In this document: positions 30,524 to 38,980 of the stretch, in pieces
Layout of the letters: the number at the start of each line of letters is the position of its first letter
How positions within the stretch are numbered: position 1 is the first letter of the stretch
Source of the DNA: JABFRJ01 sp963847145
GTDB taxonomy: Bacteria; Pseudomonadota; Alphaproteobacteria; Rhizobiales; Hyphomicrobiaceae
Length of the DNA: 64,000 nt
Reading direction: 5' to 3'
NCBI GenBank assembly: GCA_963847145.1
Contig: CAWJYN010000007.1
Span: 744,001 to 808,000, forward strand
Notes under the pieces: generated by a model
What the model was told of the DNA's origin: nothing
Database searches by the model: none
What the model saw: only the letters and a program-made list of their open reading frames with translations
Translations under genes and position numbers: made by a program

Positions 30524-30674
30524 CATCGATGGCGTGCGCGATCTGTCGGTTAGCGGAGCGTAGCCCGCCGATCCAGGGCGGGATTTCTTGGTGCCGTCGT
30601 CGTCGCCCCGCAGTGGTGGGTTACGGTGCTGAAACGCACCTAACCCACCCTACGGATTGCGCATTGCATCGATG
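30524..30674. repeat. REP-like dispersed repeat, copy 1
   Basis: About 150 bases begin with CATCGATGGCG and include CCGATCCAGGGCGGGAT, a perfect 9-bp inverted repeat GGTGGGTTA/TAACCCACC (30615-30623 and 30641-30649) around GCTGAAACGC, and end with GCGCATTGCATCGATGG. The same order of blocks recurs at 55983-56137, and shorter parts at 37643-37680, 48352-48386 and 62158-62188. It lies between the cytochrome gene and the convergent GH114-like gene. Confidence 0.7.
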
Positions 30675-30681
30675 GGGGACC

Positions 30682-31710
30682 TCACGCCACCAGCACCTCA
30701 TATTCCAATCGGTCCAGCTTCCGGTTTTTGGGGGAGATGTGGAGGGTGAAGCCGAGGGTGCGGGCGGTTTCGACCGCGTGGCGGATCTTGGTGTCGTTGT
30801 CGAGGTATTCGACGACGAGGACGAGCTTGCCCTCGGCTTTCATCAGGTCGAGCATCTCGCGGCTGTGATCGAGATCGTCCTTTGAATTGAGCTTTTCGGG
30901 GCTATCGATGCCGTAGATGAGTTCTTCCTTGGCGACGCCGTCGAGATGGGCGCGCAGGTCTGAGCGTTCGAGCAGGTCTTCGGCGTTCTGCATGATGATC
31001 AGGAAATTAGGGTTCTTGGCTTTGGCGTAGGCCGAGAGATGGCCGATGAAGGCCACCATGTCGCCGGCGATGTCGGGGCGGCTAGAGGCAGCCGCTCTGT
31101 GCCGGCGTTTGAGGTCGTCAAACACGTCGCATTTGTCGAGGTAGACGCCATCAAAGCCGGCGGCGATGACGCGATCGAGGCGGGCTTCGGGGTTGCCGCA
31201 CATGATACCCTGCCACTCCGGCTTCCAGAAGCAGACGGCGTAGTTTTCCTTCCAGTCCGGATTTTCGCCGAGCAGCCAATCCGGCTTGGTGCGCTTCCAG
31301 GCGGGATCCCAGTAGGAGCGATAGCTCTCGGCCTCGCCGATGGAGAGATAGGCCAGCATGGTGCGCGGCTGGCCGTTCGGTTTGCGCTTGAGGCGCGCGA
31401 GATCGGCGGGCGTGAGCGAGCTTTCGTCGGAGCCGTCCTTGGTGGTGTCGATGACGAGGAGGTCGAACGGTGAGGCGGCCGCGTGGGCGACGTTGAGGCT
31501 TTGCAGCTGGTAGCCCCAATTGGCGGGCGCGCTGGTGGAGCGGCGGGATTCGAGGCGCGGGGACGACGCGCTCTTCGGGCGGGCTGTGGCAGAGGGCGAC
31601 GTGTCTCGCCCACCACGGACTTGCCGCAGCACCAACAGGCCGACGACTGCAAGGGCGACGAGCAGGGCGATCAGCAGGGGGATTTGGCTTTGGGTCAACA
31701 GCAACGGCAT
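30682..31710 (-). CDS. Membrane-anchored GH114/TM1410-like protein
   Basis: This 342-residue protein has an N-terminal membrane helix (residues about 9-30), a short linker and a TIM-barrel domain of the TM1410/MJ1477 type related to GH114 endo-alpha-1,4-polygalactosaminidases. Diagnostic blocks are WGYQLQ, DLLVIDTTKDG, LAYLSIGEAESYRSYW and GFDGVYLDKCDVFDD, with acidic residues at the expected strand ends. It may cut or bind an extracellular galactosamine-rich polysaccharide, but family activity is proven only for a few members. The ATG at 31710 is chosen because the sequence before it is not family-like. Confidence 0.8.
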   Translation of the reverse strand: MPLLLTQSQIPLLIALLVALAVVGLLVLRQVRGGRDTSPSATARPKSASSPRLESRRSTSAPANWGYQLQSLNVAHAAASPFDLLVIDTTKDGSDESSLTPADLARLKRKPNGQPRTMLAYLSIGEAESYRSYWDPAWKRTKPDWLLGENPDWKENYAVCFWKPEWQGIMCGNPEARLDRVIAAGFDGVYLDKCDVFDDLKRRHRAAASSRPDIAGDMVAFIGHLSAYAKAKNPNFLIIMQNAEDLLERSDLRAHLDGVAKEELIYGIDSPEKLNSKDDLDHSREMLDLMKAEGKLVLVVEYLDNDTKIRHAVETARTLGFTLHISPKNRKLDRLEYEVLVA

Positions 31711-31956
31711 GGACAACTCTTGAAGGGATGGCTGGGCGTGTGGCGGCTTAGGCTCGGCGTGAAAGCTCCGATCGCCTAAGTATACACCCGTGCCAAGGTG
31801 CGGGCATAAGAGAGGACAAATTTTTCCGAAAACTGCCGGAAATTCAGGAGCGCGCACGGCGAAAGTGGTCGGTTTTGGCCGGATTCACTATGAAGACCCC
31901 TAGGTAAACACCTAGTAATGACCGCTGTTGTGCGCATCGGGTCTGCTGGAACCCGG

Positions 31957-32430
31957 TTACGACTTGGTATCGGTTTCGTAGCGGAATTTGAAATCGCAGT
32001 GAGAGGCGCCGCCCATGATAGTCTGTGTGCGCGTCAATTTGAGCTTGGGGTCGTAGCCTTCGCAAAAGGTGCCATCCCGATTGCACGAGAGGAGATGACC
32101 GATGTCGCCAAGGCCCATCTCCTTGTACATTTCTGCATAGCGGCAGCGGGTGACGCGAAACTCGAAATGTGTGGCGTCGGAGCGCTCCGGCTGGATCTCG
32201 AGAGCGTTGTCGGCAGTCCAATGCTGCTGGATGCCGACAAAGGTCGCAAGGCTGGTGCCTTCGGGTTCTTGCGCTGCGAACTGCTTGGCTTGCGCAATCG
32301 AGGATGCGCGCACGGCGTTGCCGATGATTGTTCTGGCGGTGTCGGCGCCGACGGTTTCAACCGCTGTTCGATAAACCTCTCGCAAGATCTCTGCCTCGAT
32401 CTTGCGGCGCTCGATCATCGGAAGGGTCAT
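31957..32430 (-). CDS. L-2-amino-thiazoline-4-carboxylate hydrolase-like protein
   Basis: This 157-residue protein resembles the ATC hydrolase family (PF14196), whose founding member opens the thiazoline ring of ATC during conversion to L-cysteine. Family-like features are FEFRVTRCRYAEMYKEMGL, the LLSCNRDGTFCEGYDPKLKL block and the C-terminal GASHCDFKFRYE. Cysteines at the family positions are retained. A GGAG ribosome site precedes the ATG. It is divergent from a peptide-type ABC importer, so its true substrate may be whatever that importer brings in. Confidence 0.8.
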   Translation of the reverse strand: MTLPMIERRKIEAEILREVYRTAVETVGADTARTIIGNAVRASSIAQAKQFAAQEPEGTSLATFVGIQQHWTADNALEIQPERSDATHFEFRVTRCRYAEMYKEMGLGDIGHLLSCNRDGTFCEGYDPKLKLTRTQTIMGGASHCDFKFRYETDTKS

Positions 32431-32584
32431 CGTGTCACTCCGGGTCGTTGTGCGAACGCTTGAGGTGCCGTTTTAGCTCGGGGACACGATAGTCAGCAAG
32501 CGCCGGTGGTGCAATGCGGACACTCGATTGACTTCTGCCAGTCGCCATCATCAGAATACGCTGTGGGCCACGGAGAACCGCATC

Positions 32585-34183
32585 ATGGACATCAATCGGC
32601 GCATTGCCCTTAAGACGAGTGCTGCAATCGCTGCCAGCGTGATGGCGCCGGGCCGTCTGTTTGCACAAGAGGCGCCGCGCAAAGGCGGCATCATGACGGT
32701 GCACTTCGGGACCGAGCAACGGATTCTCAATCCGAGCCTGCAGGCGTCGACGGGCGTTTATATCGTCGGCTCCAAGATGCAGGAGCCGCTGGTCGATCTT
32801 GACGCGGAGGGCCGTCCGGCTCCGTGCCTGGCGGAAAGCTGGGAATCGTCGGCGGACGGGAAAACGATTACGTTCAAGCTGCGCCGCGGGGTGACGTGGC
32901 ACGACGGCAAGCCCTTTACGTCAGCCGACGTGCAGTTCACCGCCATGGAGATGTGGAAGAAGATCCTCAACTACGGCACGGCCCTGCAGCTGTTCTTGGC
33001 TGCCGTCGATACGCCGGATGCGCATACGGCCGTGTTTCGTTATGAGCGGCCGATGCCGTTGGGGCTGCTGCTGCGAGCGATGCCCGATCTCGGTCATATC
33101 TCTCCCAAGCACATCTTCGAGACCGGCGATATCCGGCAGAACCCAGCCAACAATGCACCCATCGGCACTGGGCCGTTCAAGTTTGTGAAATACGAGCGCG
33201 GCCAGTTCATTATCGCCGAGCGCAATCCCGACTATTGGCGCGAGAACCGGCCTTATCTGGATCGCATTGTCTGGAAGGTTGTCACGGACCGTTCGGCGGC
33301 GGCGGCGCAGCTCGAGGCCGGTGAGATTCTGTTTAGTCCATTTTCTTCGCTGACGATCGCAGACCTGCAGCGTTTGGCCAAGGATCCGAAATTTGACGTT
33401 GGGACGCGCGGCAATGAAGGCAATGCGCGCACCAATACGATCGAGTTCAATTTCCGCCGGGCGGAACTTGCCGATGTGCGTGTGCGCCGTGCCATCGCGC
33501 ACGCGATGAACATTCCATTCTTTATCGAGAACTTTCTTGGTCCGTTTGCCAAGCTCGGCACCGGTCCGATCCCGTCGACGTCGAAAGAGTTCTATCCGGG
33601 CGACATGCCGCAATATCCCTATGACAAAGCGCAGGCGCAGAAGCTGCTGGATGAGGCAGGCTTCAAGCGTGGCGCTGATGGCACCCGCTTTGCGCTGCGA
33701 TTGCTGCCAGCGCCATGGGGTGAAGATATCGCGCTGTTTTCGACATTTGTGCAGCAAGCGCTGGGCGAGGTCGGCATCAAGGTTGAGGTTGTCCGCAATG
33801 ACGCGGCGGGATACCTGCGCAGTGTCTACACCGATCATAGTTTTGATCTTGCGACAGGGTGGCATCAGTATCGCAATGATCCGGCCGTTTCGACAACGGT
33901 CTGGTACAGGTCGGGTAGTCCGAAGGGCGCGCCGTGGACCAACCAGTGGAATTGGAACGACGCCGAACTCGATAAGATCGTCGATGATGCTGCGACCGAA
34001 ATTGATCCTGCCAAACGCAAGGCGCGGTATGCTGACTTTGTCCGCCGCGCCAACACGGAGCTGCCATTGTGGATGCCGATCGAGCAGATATTCGTGTCGG
34101 TGATGAACAAGCGGGTGCGCAATCACTCGAACATGCCGCGCTGGGCGTCGTCGTCGTGGCATGATTTGTGGATTGCGGCTTAG
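32585..34183 (+). CDS. Peptide-type ABC transporter substrate-binding protein
   Basis: This 532-residue periplasmic binding protein of the SBP_bac_5 family has a Tat-like signal (INRRIALKTSAAIAASVMA) and mature start near residue 30. Family blocks include LNPSLQASTGVY, LAESWESSADGKTITFKLR and GVTWHDGKPFTSADV. The ligand may be a di/oligopeptide, nickel complex or other small solute; the sequence does not say. It heads a complete importer operon with two permeases and a double ATPase following in order, separated from permease 1 by 29 bases. Confidence 0.93.
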   Translation: MDINRRIALKTSAAIAASVMAPGRLFAQEAPRKGGIMTVHFGTEQRILNPSLQASTGVYIVGSKMQEPLVDLDAEGRPAPCLAESWESSADGKTITFKLRRGVTWHDGKPFTSADVQFTAMEMWKKILNYGTALQLFLAAVDTPDAHTAVFRYERPMPLGLLLRAMPDLGHISPKHIFETGDIRQNPANNAPIGTGPFKFVKYERGQFIIAERNPDYWRENRPYLDRIVWKVVTDRSAAAAQLEAGEILFSPFSSLTIADLQRLAKDPKFDVGTRGNEGNARTNTIEFNFRRAELADVRVRRAIAHAMNIPFFIENFLGPFAKLGTGPIPSTSKEFYPGDMPQYPYDKAQAQKLLDEAGFKRGADGTRFALRLLPAPWGEDIALFSTFVQQALGEVGIKVEVVRNDAAGYLRSVYTDHSFDLATGWHQYRNDPAVSTTVWYRSGSPKGAPWTNQWNWNDAELDKIVDDAATEIDPAKRKARYADFVRRANTELPLWMPIEQIFVSVMNKRVRNHSNMPRWASSSWHDLWIAA

Positions 34184-34212
34184 TCCGACGTGTCAGCTGA
34201 GCGTGATCTGAT

Positions 34213-35190
34213 ATGGCAATATTGCAGCTTGCGCTGAAACGGCTGGCCGCTTCCATACCGACACTGTTTTTGATCCTGGCCGGCGTTTTTCTGCTGTTGC
34301 AGTTGGCGCCGGGCGATACAGTCGATGCATTGATGGCGCAAATGGGCGGAGGCGACGCCAAGCTCGCGCAGGATCTGCGGCAGTTCTACGGCTTGGATCT
34401 TTCGGTGACGGCGCGACTCGGCCAATATCTTTGGCGACTGGTGTCATTCGATCTGGGGTACTCGGCGATTTACGGCAAGCCCGTTGCGACGGTGATTTTC
34501 GAACGATTGCCGGCCACGCTGATGCTGATGGTGTCTGCACTGTCGTTTGCTTTTGTGTTCGGGATTATTTTTGGCGTGCTGGCGGCGCGGCGGGTGAATG
34601 CATGGCCGGACACGCTGATCTCGACACTTGGACTGCTGTTTTATGCGACGCCTTCGTTTTGGTTCGGGTTGATGGGCATTGTGGTGTTTTCGGTCTATCT
34701 GCAATGGCTGCCGGCGGGCGGGCTGGAAGACATCACGGCGGGGTACACCGGGCTCGCGCGTACAGTTGACATTGCGCGGCATCTGGTGCTGCCCACGCTG
34801 ACGCTTGGATTGATCTTTCTGGCGATCTACCTGCGCATCATGCGGGCGTCGATGCTGGAGGTTCTCAATCTCGATTTTGTGCGGACGGCACGGGCGAAGG
34901 GGCTTGATGAAACGCGCGTCATTTACAAGCATGTGCTGCGCAACGCGCTGTTGCCGATGATCACACTGATTGGGCTGCAGGCGGGAACCATGCTTGGTGG
35001 TTCAGTGGTGGTGGAAAGTGTGTTTTCGCTGCCGGGCCTTGGGCGGCTGGCTTATGAATCAGTCGTGCAGCGCGATATCAATACGCTGCTGGGCATTGTT
35101 CTCATTTCGGCTCTGCTGGTTATTGCGGTCAACTTTCTGGTTGATCTGGCCTACGCGCGTCTCGATCCTCGTATTGTATCGGGGGCATGA
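34213..35190 (+). CDS. ABC importer permease, DppB type
   Basis: This 325-residue inner-membrane permease of the BPD_transp_1 type has six predicted helices and the DppB-like N-terminal motif LLQLAPGDTVDALM. The ATPase-contacting EAA loop reads ARAKGLDETRVIYKHVLRNA near residues 235-255. It pairs with the next permease to form the channel of the importer. The downstream gene starts 3 bases after its stop. Confidence 0.93.
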   Translation: MAILQLALKRLAASIPTLFLILAGVFLLLQLAPGDTVDALMAQMGGGDAKLAQDLRQFYGLDLSVTARLGQYLWRLVSFDLGYSAIYGKPVATVIFERLPATLMLMVSALSFAFVFGIIFGVLAARRVNAWPDTLISTLGLLFYATPSFWFGLMGIVVFSVYLQWLPAGGLEDITAGYTGLARTVDIARHLVLPTLTLGLIFLAIYLRIMRASMLEVLNLDFVRTARAKGLDETRVIYKHVLRNALLPMITLIGLQAGTMLGGSVVVESVFSLPGLGRLAYESVVQRDINTLLGIVLISALLVIAVNFLVDLAYARLDPRIVSGA

Positions 35191-35193
35191 GGC

Positions 35194-36024
35194 ATGGCGT
35201 TTTTGCGTGGCTATCTCCGGAACCCTGCGGCTGCCATCGGGCTGGTGTTTCTGTTGATCGTGGTGGCCATGGCGGCGTCGGCTGGCTGGCTGTTTCCGCG
35301 CGATCCGCTGGCGCTGGCTGGCCGTCCGCTGCAATGGCCGGCGGAGAACTCCCGTTTTGTGCTGGGGACTGACAATTCCGGACGGGATATCCTGGCGCAG
35401 ATTTTTCACGGGGCGCGCATCTCGCTGTTGATCGGCGTTCTGGCTACCTCCATTGCGGTGTTGATCGGCGTCTTTATCGGGGCGCTGGCGGGTTACTATG
35501 GCGGCCTCGTCGATACGCTACTGATGCGGATCACAGAGGCGTTCCAGACGTTGCCGAATTTTCTGCTGTTGCTGTTGCTGGTTGCGGTGTTCGGCTCAAA
35601 CCTGATGACGGTCACGCTGGCGATCGGCATTGTTTCGTGGCCGGCGCCGGCACGTCTGACGCGGGCTGAATTTCTGACGTTGCGTAACCGGGAATTCGTG
35701 GAAGCGTGCCGGACGCTGGGACTAAGTGACGTGCAGATCATCTTTCGCGAGATTTTACCGAACGCTCTGCCGCCGGTGATCGTGTACGCCAGTGTGGTCA
35801 TGGCGGTTTCGATCCTGCTGGAAAGTGCGTTGGCGTTTCTGCGGCTGTCGGACCCGAACGTGGCGTCGTGGGGCAATCTGATTGGTCTTGGCCGCGACGT
35901 TTTGCGGACGCACTGGTATGTGTCGGCCATCCCGGGGCTGGCGATTTTGCTGACAGTGCTGGCGGTGTCGCTTGTTGGGCAGGGGGTCAATGACGCCTTG
36001 AACCCGAGGCTGCGCGGGAGATGA
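35194..36024 (+). CDS. ABC importer permease, DppC type
   Basis: This 276-residue second permease has an N-terminal helix, the typical FVLGTDNSGRDILAQIFHGARIS block after it, and the EAA loop EACRTLGLSDVQIIFREILP. Six helices are predicted. Its stop overlaps the ATPase start by four bases (ATGA at 36021), which implies coupled translation. Confidence 0.93.
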   Translation: MAFLRGYLRNPAAAIGLVFLLIVVAMAASAGWLFPRDPLALAGRPLQWPAENSRFVLGTDNSGRDILAQIFHGARISLLIGVLATSIAVLIGVFIGALAGYYGGLVDTLLMRITEAFQTLPNFLLLLLLVAVFGSNLMTVTLAIGIVSWPAPARLTRAEFLTLRNREFVEACRTLGLSDVQIIFREILPNALPPVIVYASVVMAVSILLESALAFLRLSDPNVASWGNLIGLGRDVLRTHWYVSAIPGLAILLTVLAVSLVGQGVNDALNPRLRGR

Positions 36025-37646
36025 CGCCGATCCTGTCGATCGAAGGGCTCAGTGTTCGACTGCCGCCGGGTGCGGACCGGCCGCACGCGTTGCGTGATGT
36101 GTCATTGGAGTTGCGGCCGAACGAGATCCTGTGCGTTGTGGGTGAATCGGGCTCGGGCAAGTCGATGATGGCCAATGCCATCATGCGCCTGCTGGCGAAC
36201 GGTATTGGCATCGACGGCGGCCGTATCGTTTTTGAGGGGCGAGACCTGATCGCGGTGACGGACCAGGAGATGCGGCGCATCCGTGGCGCCGGGATTGCGA
36301 TGATCTTTCAGGAGCCGATGACGGCGCTCAATCCCTTGCGCACGATCGGGGATCAGATCGCGGAGACATTCCGGATCCACACCACGCTCGGCAAAGCGGA
36401 CATTGCGGCGAAGGTGCTCGCGCTGCTGGCTGAGGTGCGTATTCCCAATCCCGCGCAAGCGTTGCAGGCGTATCCGCATGAGCTGTCGGGCGGGCAGCGG
36501 CAACGGGCAATGATCGCGATGGCGCTGGCGTTGGACCCGCGCGTGCTGATTGCCGATGAGCCGACGACGGCGCTCGATGTGACCACGCAGGCGCAGATTC
36601 TCGCGCTGATCCGGGATCTGCAGAAGCGTAAGGGCACGACGGTGCTGTTTATCACGCACGACTTCGGTGTGGTTGCCGAGATCGCCGATCGCGTGGCGGT
36701 GATGCAGAATGGGGTTGTTGTTGAAGCGGGCCCGGCGGCGCAGGTGCTGCAAGCGCCGGCGCATCTCTATACGCGCCAGTTGATTGCGGCGGTGCCGCCG
36801 ATGGCCGTGCCCCACGCGCGGCCAGTGTCCAGTGATATCGTGCTCGCTGTGCGCGAGATCGACAAGACGTTCGGCAAGCGCGGCATCTTCAATCGCAGCG
36901 GCAGGATCACGCATGCGGTCAGAAGCGTTTCTTTGTCGTTGCCGCGCGGGAGCACGCTGGGGATCGTCGGTGAATCTGGATCGGGGAAGTCGACATTGGC
37001 GCGGTGCATTGTGCGGTTGGTGGAGCCGGACCGCGGGGCCGTGATGCTCGGTGATGTCGATCTTACCAAGCTGTCGCGCGCGGCGCTGCGCGCTGAAATC
37101 CATCGGGTGCAGATGGTGTTTCAAGATCCGTTCGGTTCGCTCAATCCACGCCGCAAGGCTGGGCAGTTGGTCGGACAGGGACTGGTGGCGCGTGGGATGC
37201 CGAAAGAGCAGGCGCTTGAGCGGGCGAAAGAGCTGTTTGCGCTGGTCGGCTTGGATCCGGCGTCGACCGGCCGCTATCCGCATGAATTTTCAGGCGGGCA
37301 GCGGCAACGCATCGGTTTGGCGCGGGCGCTGGCACTGAAGCCCGAAGTTCTGGTGGCCGATGAGCCAGTTTCGGCGCTCGATGTTTCCATTCAAGCGCAG
37401 GTGCTGGCTCTGCTGGCGGACTTGCGATCCAAGCTCAATCTCTCGACTATTTTCATCACGCATGATTTGCGGGTGGCGGCGCAAGTGAGCGATGTGGTGG
37501 CGGTGATGAAGGACGGCGAAGTGGTTGAAGCCGGGTTGGCGGCTGACGTTTTCGGCCAACCGAAGCATAGCTATACGCAGGCGCTTTTGGCAGCAATTCC
37601 GGGACGCGGGGCAGCGGCGGTAACGTCGCTTGTTACGCGCGTGTAG
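36021..37646 (+). CDS. Dual ABC ATPase of the peptide-type importer
   Basis: This 541-residue protein carries two complete ATPase domains in tandem, equivalent to separate DppD and DppF subunits. The first has GESGSGKSMM (Walker A), LSGGQRQRAMIA (signature) and LIADEPTTALDV (Walker B). The second has GESGSGKSTL, FSGGQRQRIGLA and LVADEPVSALDV. Fused DppDF-type ATPases are common in alphaproteobacteria. The stop codon lies inside the left arm of a palindrome. Confidence 0.95.
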   Translation: MTPILSIEGLSVRLPPGADRPHALRDVSLELRPNEILCVVGESGSGKSMMANAIMRLLANGIGIDGGRIVFEGRDLIAVTDQEMRRIRGAGIAMIFQEPMTALNPLRTIGDQIAETFRIHTTLGKADIAAKVLALLAEVRIPNPAQALQAYPHELSGGQRQRAMIAMALALDPRVLIADEPTTALDVTTQAQILALIRDLQKRKGTTVLFITHDFGVVAEIADRVAVMQNGVVVEAGPAAQVLQAPAHLYTRQLIAAVPPMAVPHARPVSSDIVLAVREIDKTFGKRGIFNRSGRITHAVRSVSLSLPRGSTLGIVGESGSGKSTLARCIVRLVEPDRGAVMLGDVDLTKLSRAALRAEIHRVQMVFQDPFGSLNPRRKAGQLVGQGLVARGMPKEQALERAKELFALVGLDPASTGRYPHEFSGGQRQRIGLARALALKPEVLVADEPVSALDVSIQAQVLALLADLRSKLNLSTIFITHDLRVAAQVSDVVAVMKDGEVVEAGLAADVFGQPKHSYTQALLAAIPGRGAAAVTSLVTRV

Positions 37647-37680
37647 GTTGGGTCGCGCTGAAACGCTTGACCCAACCTAC
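37643..37680. repeat. Palindrome at the importer operon end, REP-like
   Basis: GTAGGTTGGGTC (37643-37654) and GACCCAACCTAC (37669-37680) form a perfect 12-bp stem around CGCTGAAACGC. It could terminate both the importer operon and the convergent paaA-like gene, though no T run follows. The loop core matches the repeat at 30615-30649 and that at 62158-62188. Confidence 0.75.
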
Positions 37681-37711
37681 ACGAAGCCACCCATTTCGTC
37701 TTAGTCAATTA

Positions 37712-38722
37712 TTACTCGGCGGCGACTTTGGCGGCGGCTGTGCGCTGACGGCGCTTTTCGGCAAAGGCCAGTGCTGCCTCGCGCACCCAGGCGCCGTCTG
37801 CCTCAGCTTGGCGGCGGGCTTTCATGCGTTGGCGATTGCAGGGACCGTCGCCGGCGAGCACCTTCTTAAATTCGCTCCAATCGATCTCACCGTGTTCCCA
37901 GTGTCCCGTCGTCTTGTTGAATTTGAGATCGGGGTCGGGAAGCGTGAGGCCAAGGTATTGGGCTTGCGGCACCGTCGCGTCGAGGAACTTCTGGCGGAGT
38001 TCGTCGTTGGAGAAGCGCTTGATTTTCCACTTGGTGCTGTCGGCTGAATGCATGCTGTCTTTGTCGGACGGGCCGAACATCATCAGCACCGGCCAATAGA
38101 AGCGGTTGAGCGCGTCCTGGGCCATAGCCTTCTGGGCCGGTGTGCCCTTGGAGAGCACCACCATCATCTCGTAGCCTTGGCGCTGGTGGAAGCTTTCTTC
38201 CTTGCAGATACGGATCATGGCGCGCGCGTAGGGACCATAGCTGCAGCGGCAGAGCGGGATCTGGTTCATGATCGCCGCGCCATCGACCAGCCAGCCGATG
38301 GCACCCATGTCGGCCCAGGTGAGCGCCGGGTAGTTGAAGATGGATGAGTATTTGGCGCGGCCGGACAACAGCTGTTCGAAATACTGCTCGCGGCTCATGC
38401 CGAGGGTTTCTGCTGCCGAGTAGAGATACAAGCCGTGACCGGCTTCGTCCTGTACCTTGGCGAGGGCTGATGCTTTGCGTTTGAGCGAGGGCGCGCGCGT
38501 CAGCCAGTTGCCTTCCGGCTGCATGCCGATGATTTCGGAGTGGGCATGCTGGGAGATCTGGCGTTGCAGGGTTTTTCGATAGGCGTCCGGCATCCAGTCG
38601 TTGGGCTCGACCTTGTCTTCGGCGTCGACGATGGCTTGAAAGCGCGCGAGTTTGGCGGCGTCCTCGGGGCGTGACTTGGCGCTGTTGGCTGTGGGCTGCT
38701 CGTTGAGGGCTTGTGTGTACAT
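37712..38722 (-). CDS. PaaA-like phenylacetyl-CoA epoxidase subunit, solitary
   Basis: This 336-residue ferritin-like di-iron protein resembles PaaA, the catalytic subunit of phenylacetyl-CoA 1,2-epoxidase. Both metal motifs are present: VQDEAGHGLYLYSAAETLG (E-x-x-H) and KEESFHQRQGYEM (E-x-x-H). PaaA normally needs PaaB, C and E for structure and electron supply, but none of these genes lies in the window. The ATG at 38722 has GGAG about 10 bases upstream. Either the partners are elsewhere or this copy has another role. Confidence 0.88.
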   Translation of the reverse strand: MYTQALNEQPTANSAKSRPEDAAKLARFQAIVDAEDKVEPNDWMPDAYRKTLQRQISQHAHSEIIGMQPEGNWLTRAPSLKRKASALAKVQDEAGHGLYLYSAAETLGMSREQYFEQLLSGRAKYSSIFNYPALTWADMGAIGWLVDGAAIMNQIPLCRCSYGPYARAMIRICKEESFHQRQGYEMMVVLSKGTPAQKAMAQDALNRFYWPVLMMFGPSDKDSMHSADSTKWKIKRFSNDELRQKFLDATVPQAQYLGLTLPDPDLKFNKTTGHWEHGEIDWSEFKKVLAGDGPCNRQRMKARRQAEADGAWVREAALAFAEKRRQRTAAAKVAAE

Positions 38723-38980
38723 GCGGGGTCGCTCCGGGTGGGCGTGTGGCGCCATGCGCTGCAGCGCCCATCAAATCAGGTCAGCATGATACGCCAGACT
38801 TGTGGCGAAGGCAAAATGGCGCAGAGAATGGAAGCGTCGCGGTTTTGAATACCGATGTGTCAATGAACATCACCATGCCGGCTGTATTGTGTAACCGGGA
38901 TGATGGTGACAGTTTCGGGTGCAGTTGCCGCGCTGTGTGTGCTCGGTACGGCTCGTACGTGCTTTGGGCGGCCGGTGCCG

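Noticed and set aside
32921..34162. Open frame of 413 codons opposite the ABC binding protein
   Set aside because: The plus strand encodes a full SBP_bac_5 protein; the antisense frame is Arg/His-rich with no family likeness.
36102..37283. Open frame of 393 codons opposite the dual ATPase
   Set aside because: Shadow of two perfectly formed ATPase domains.
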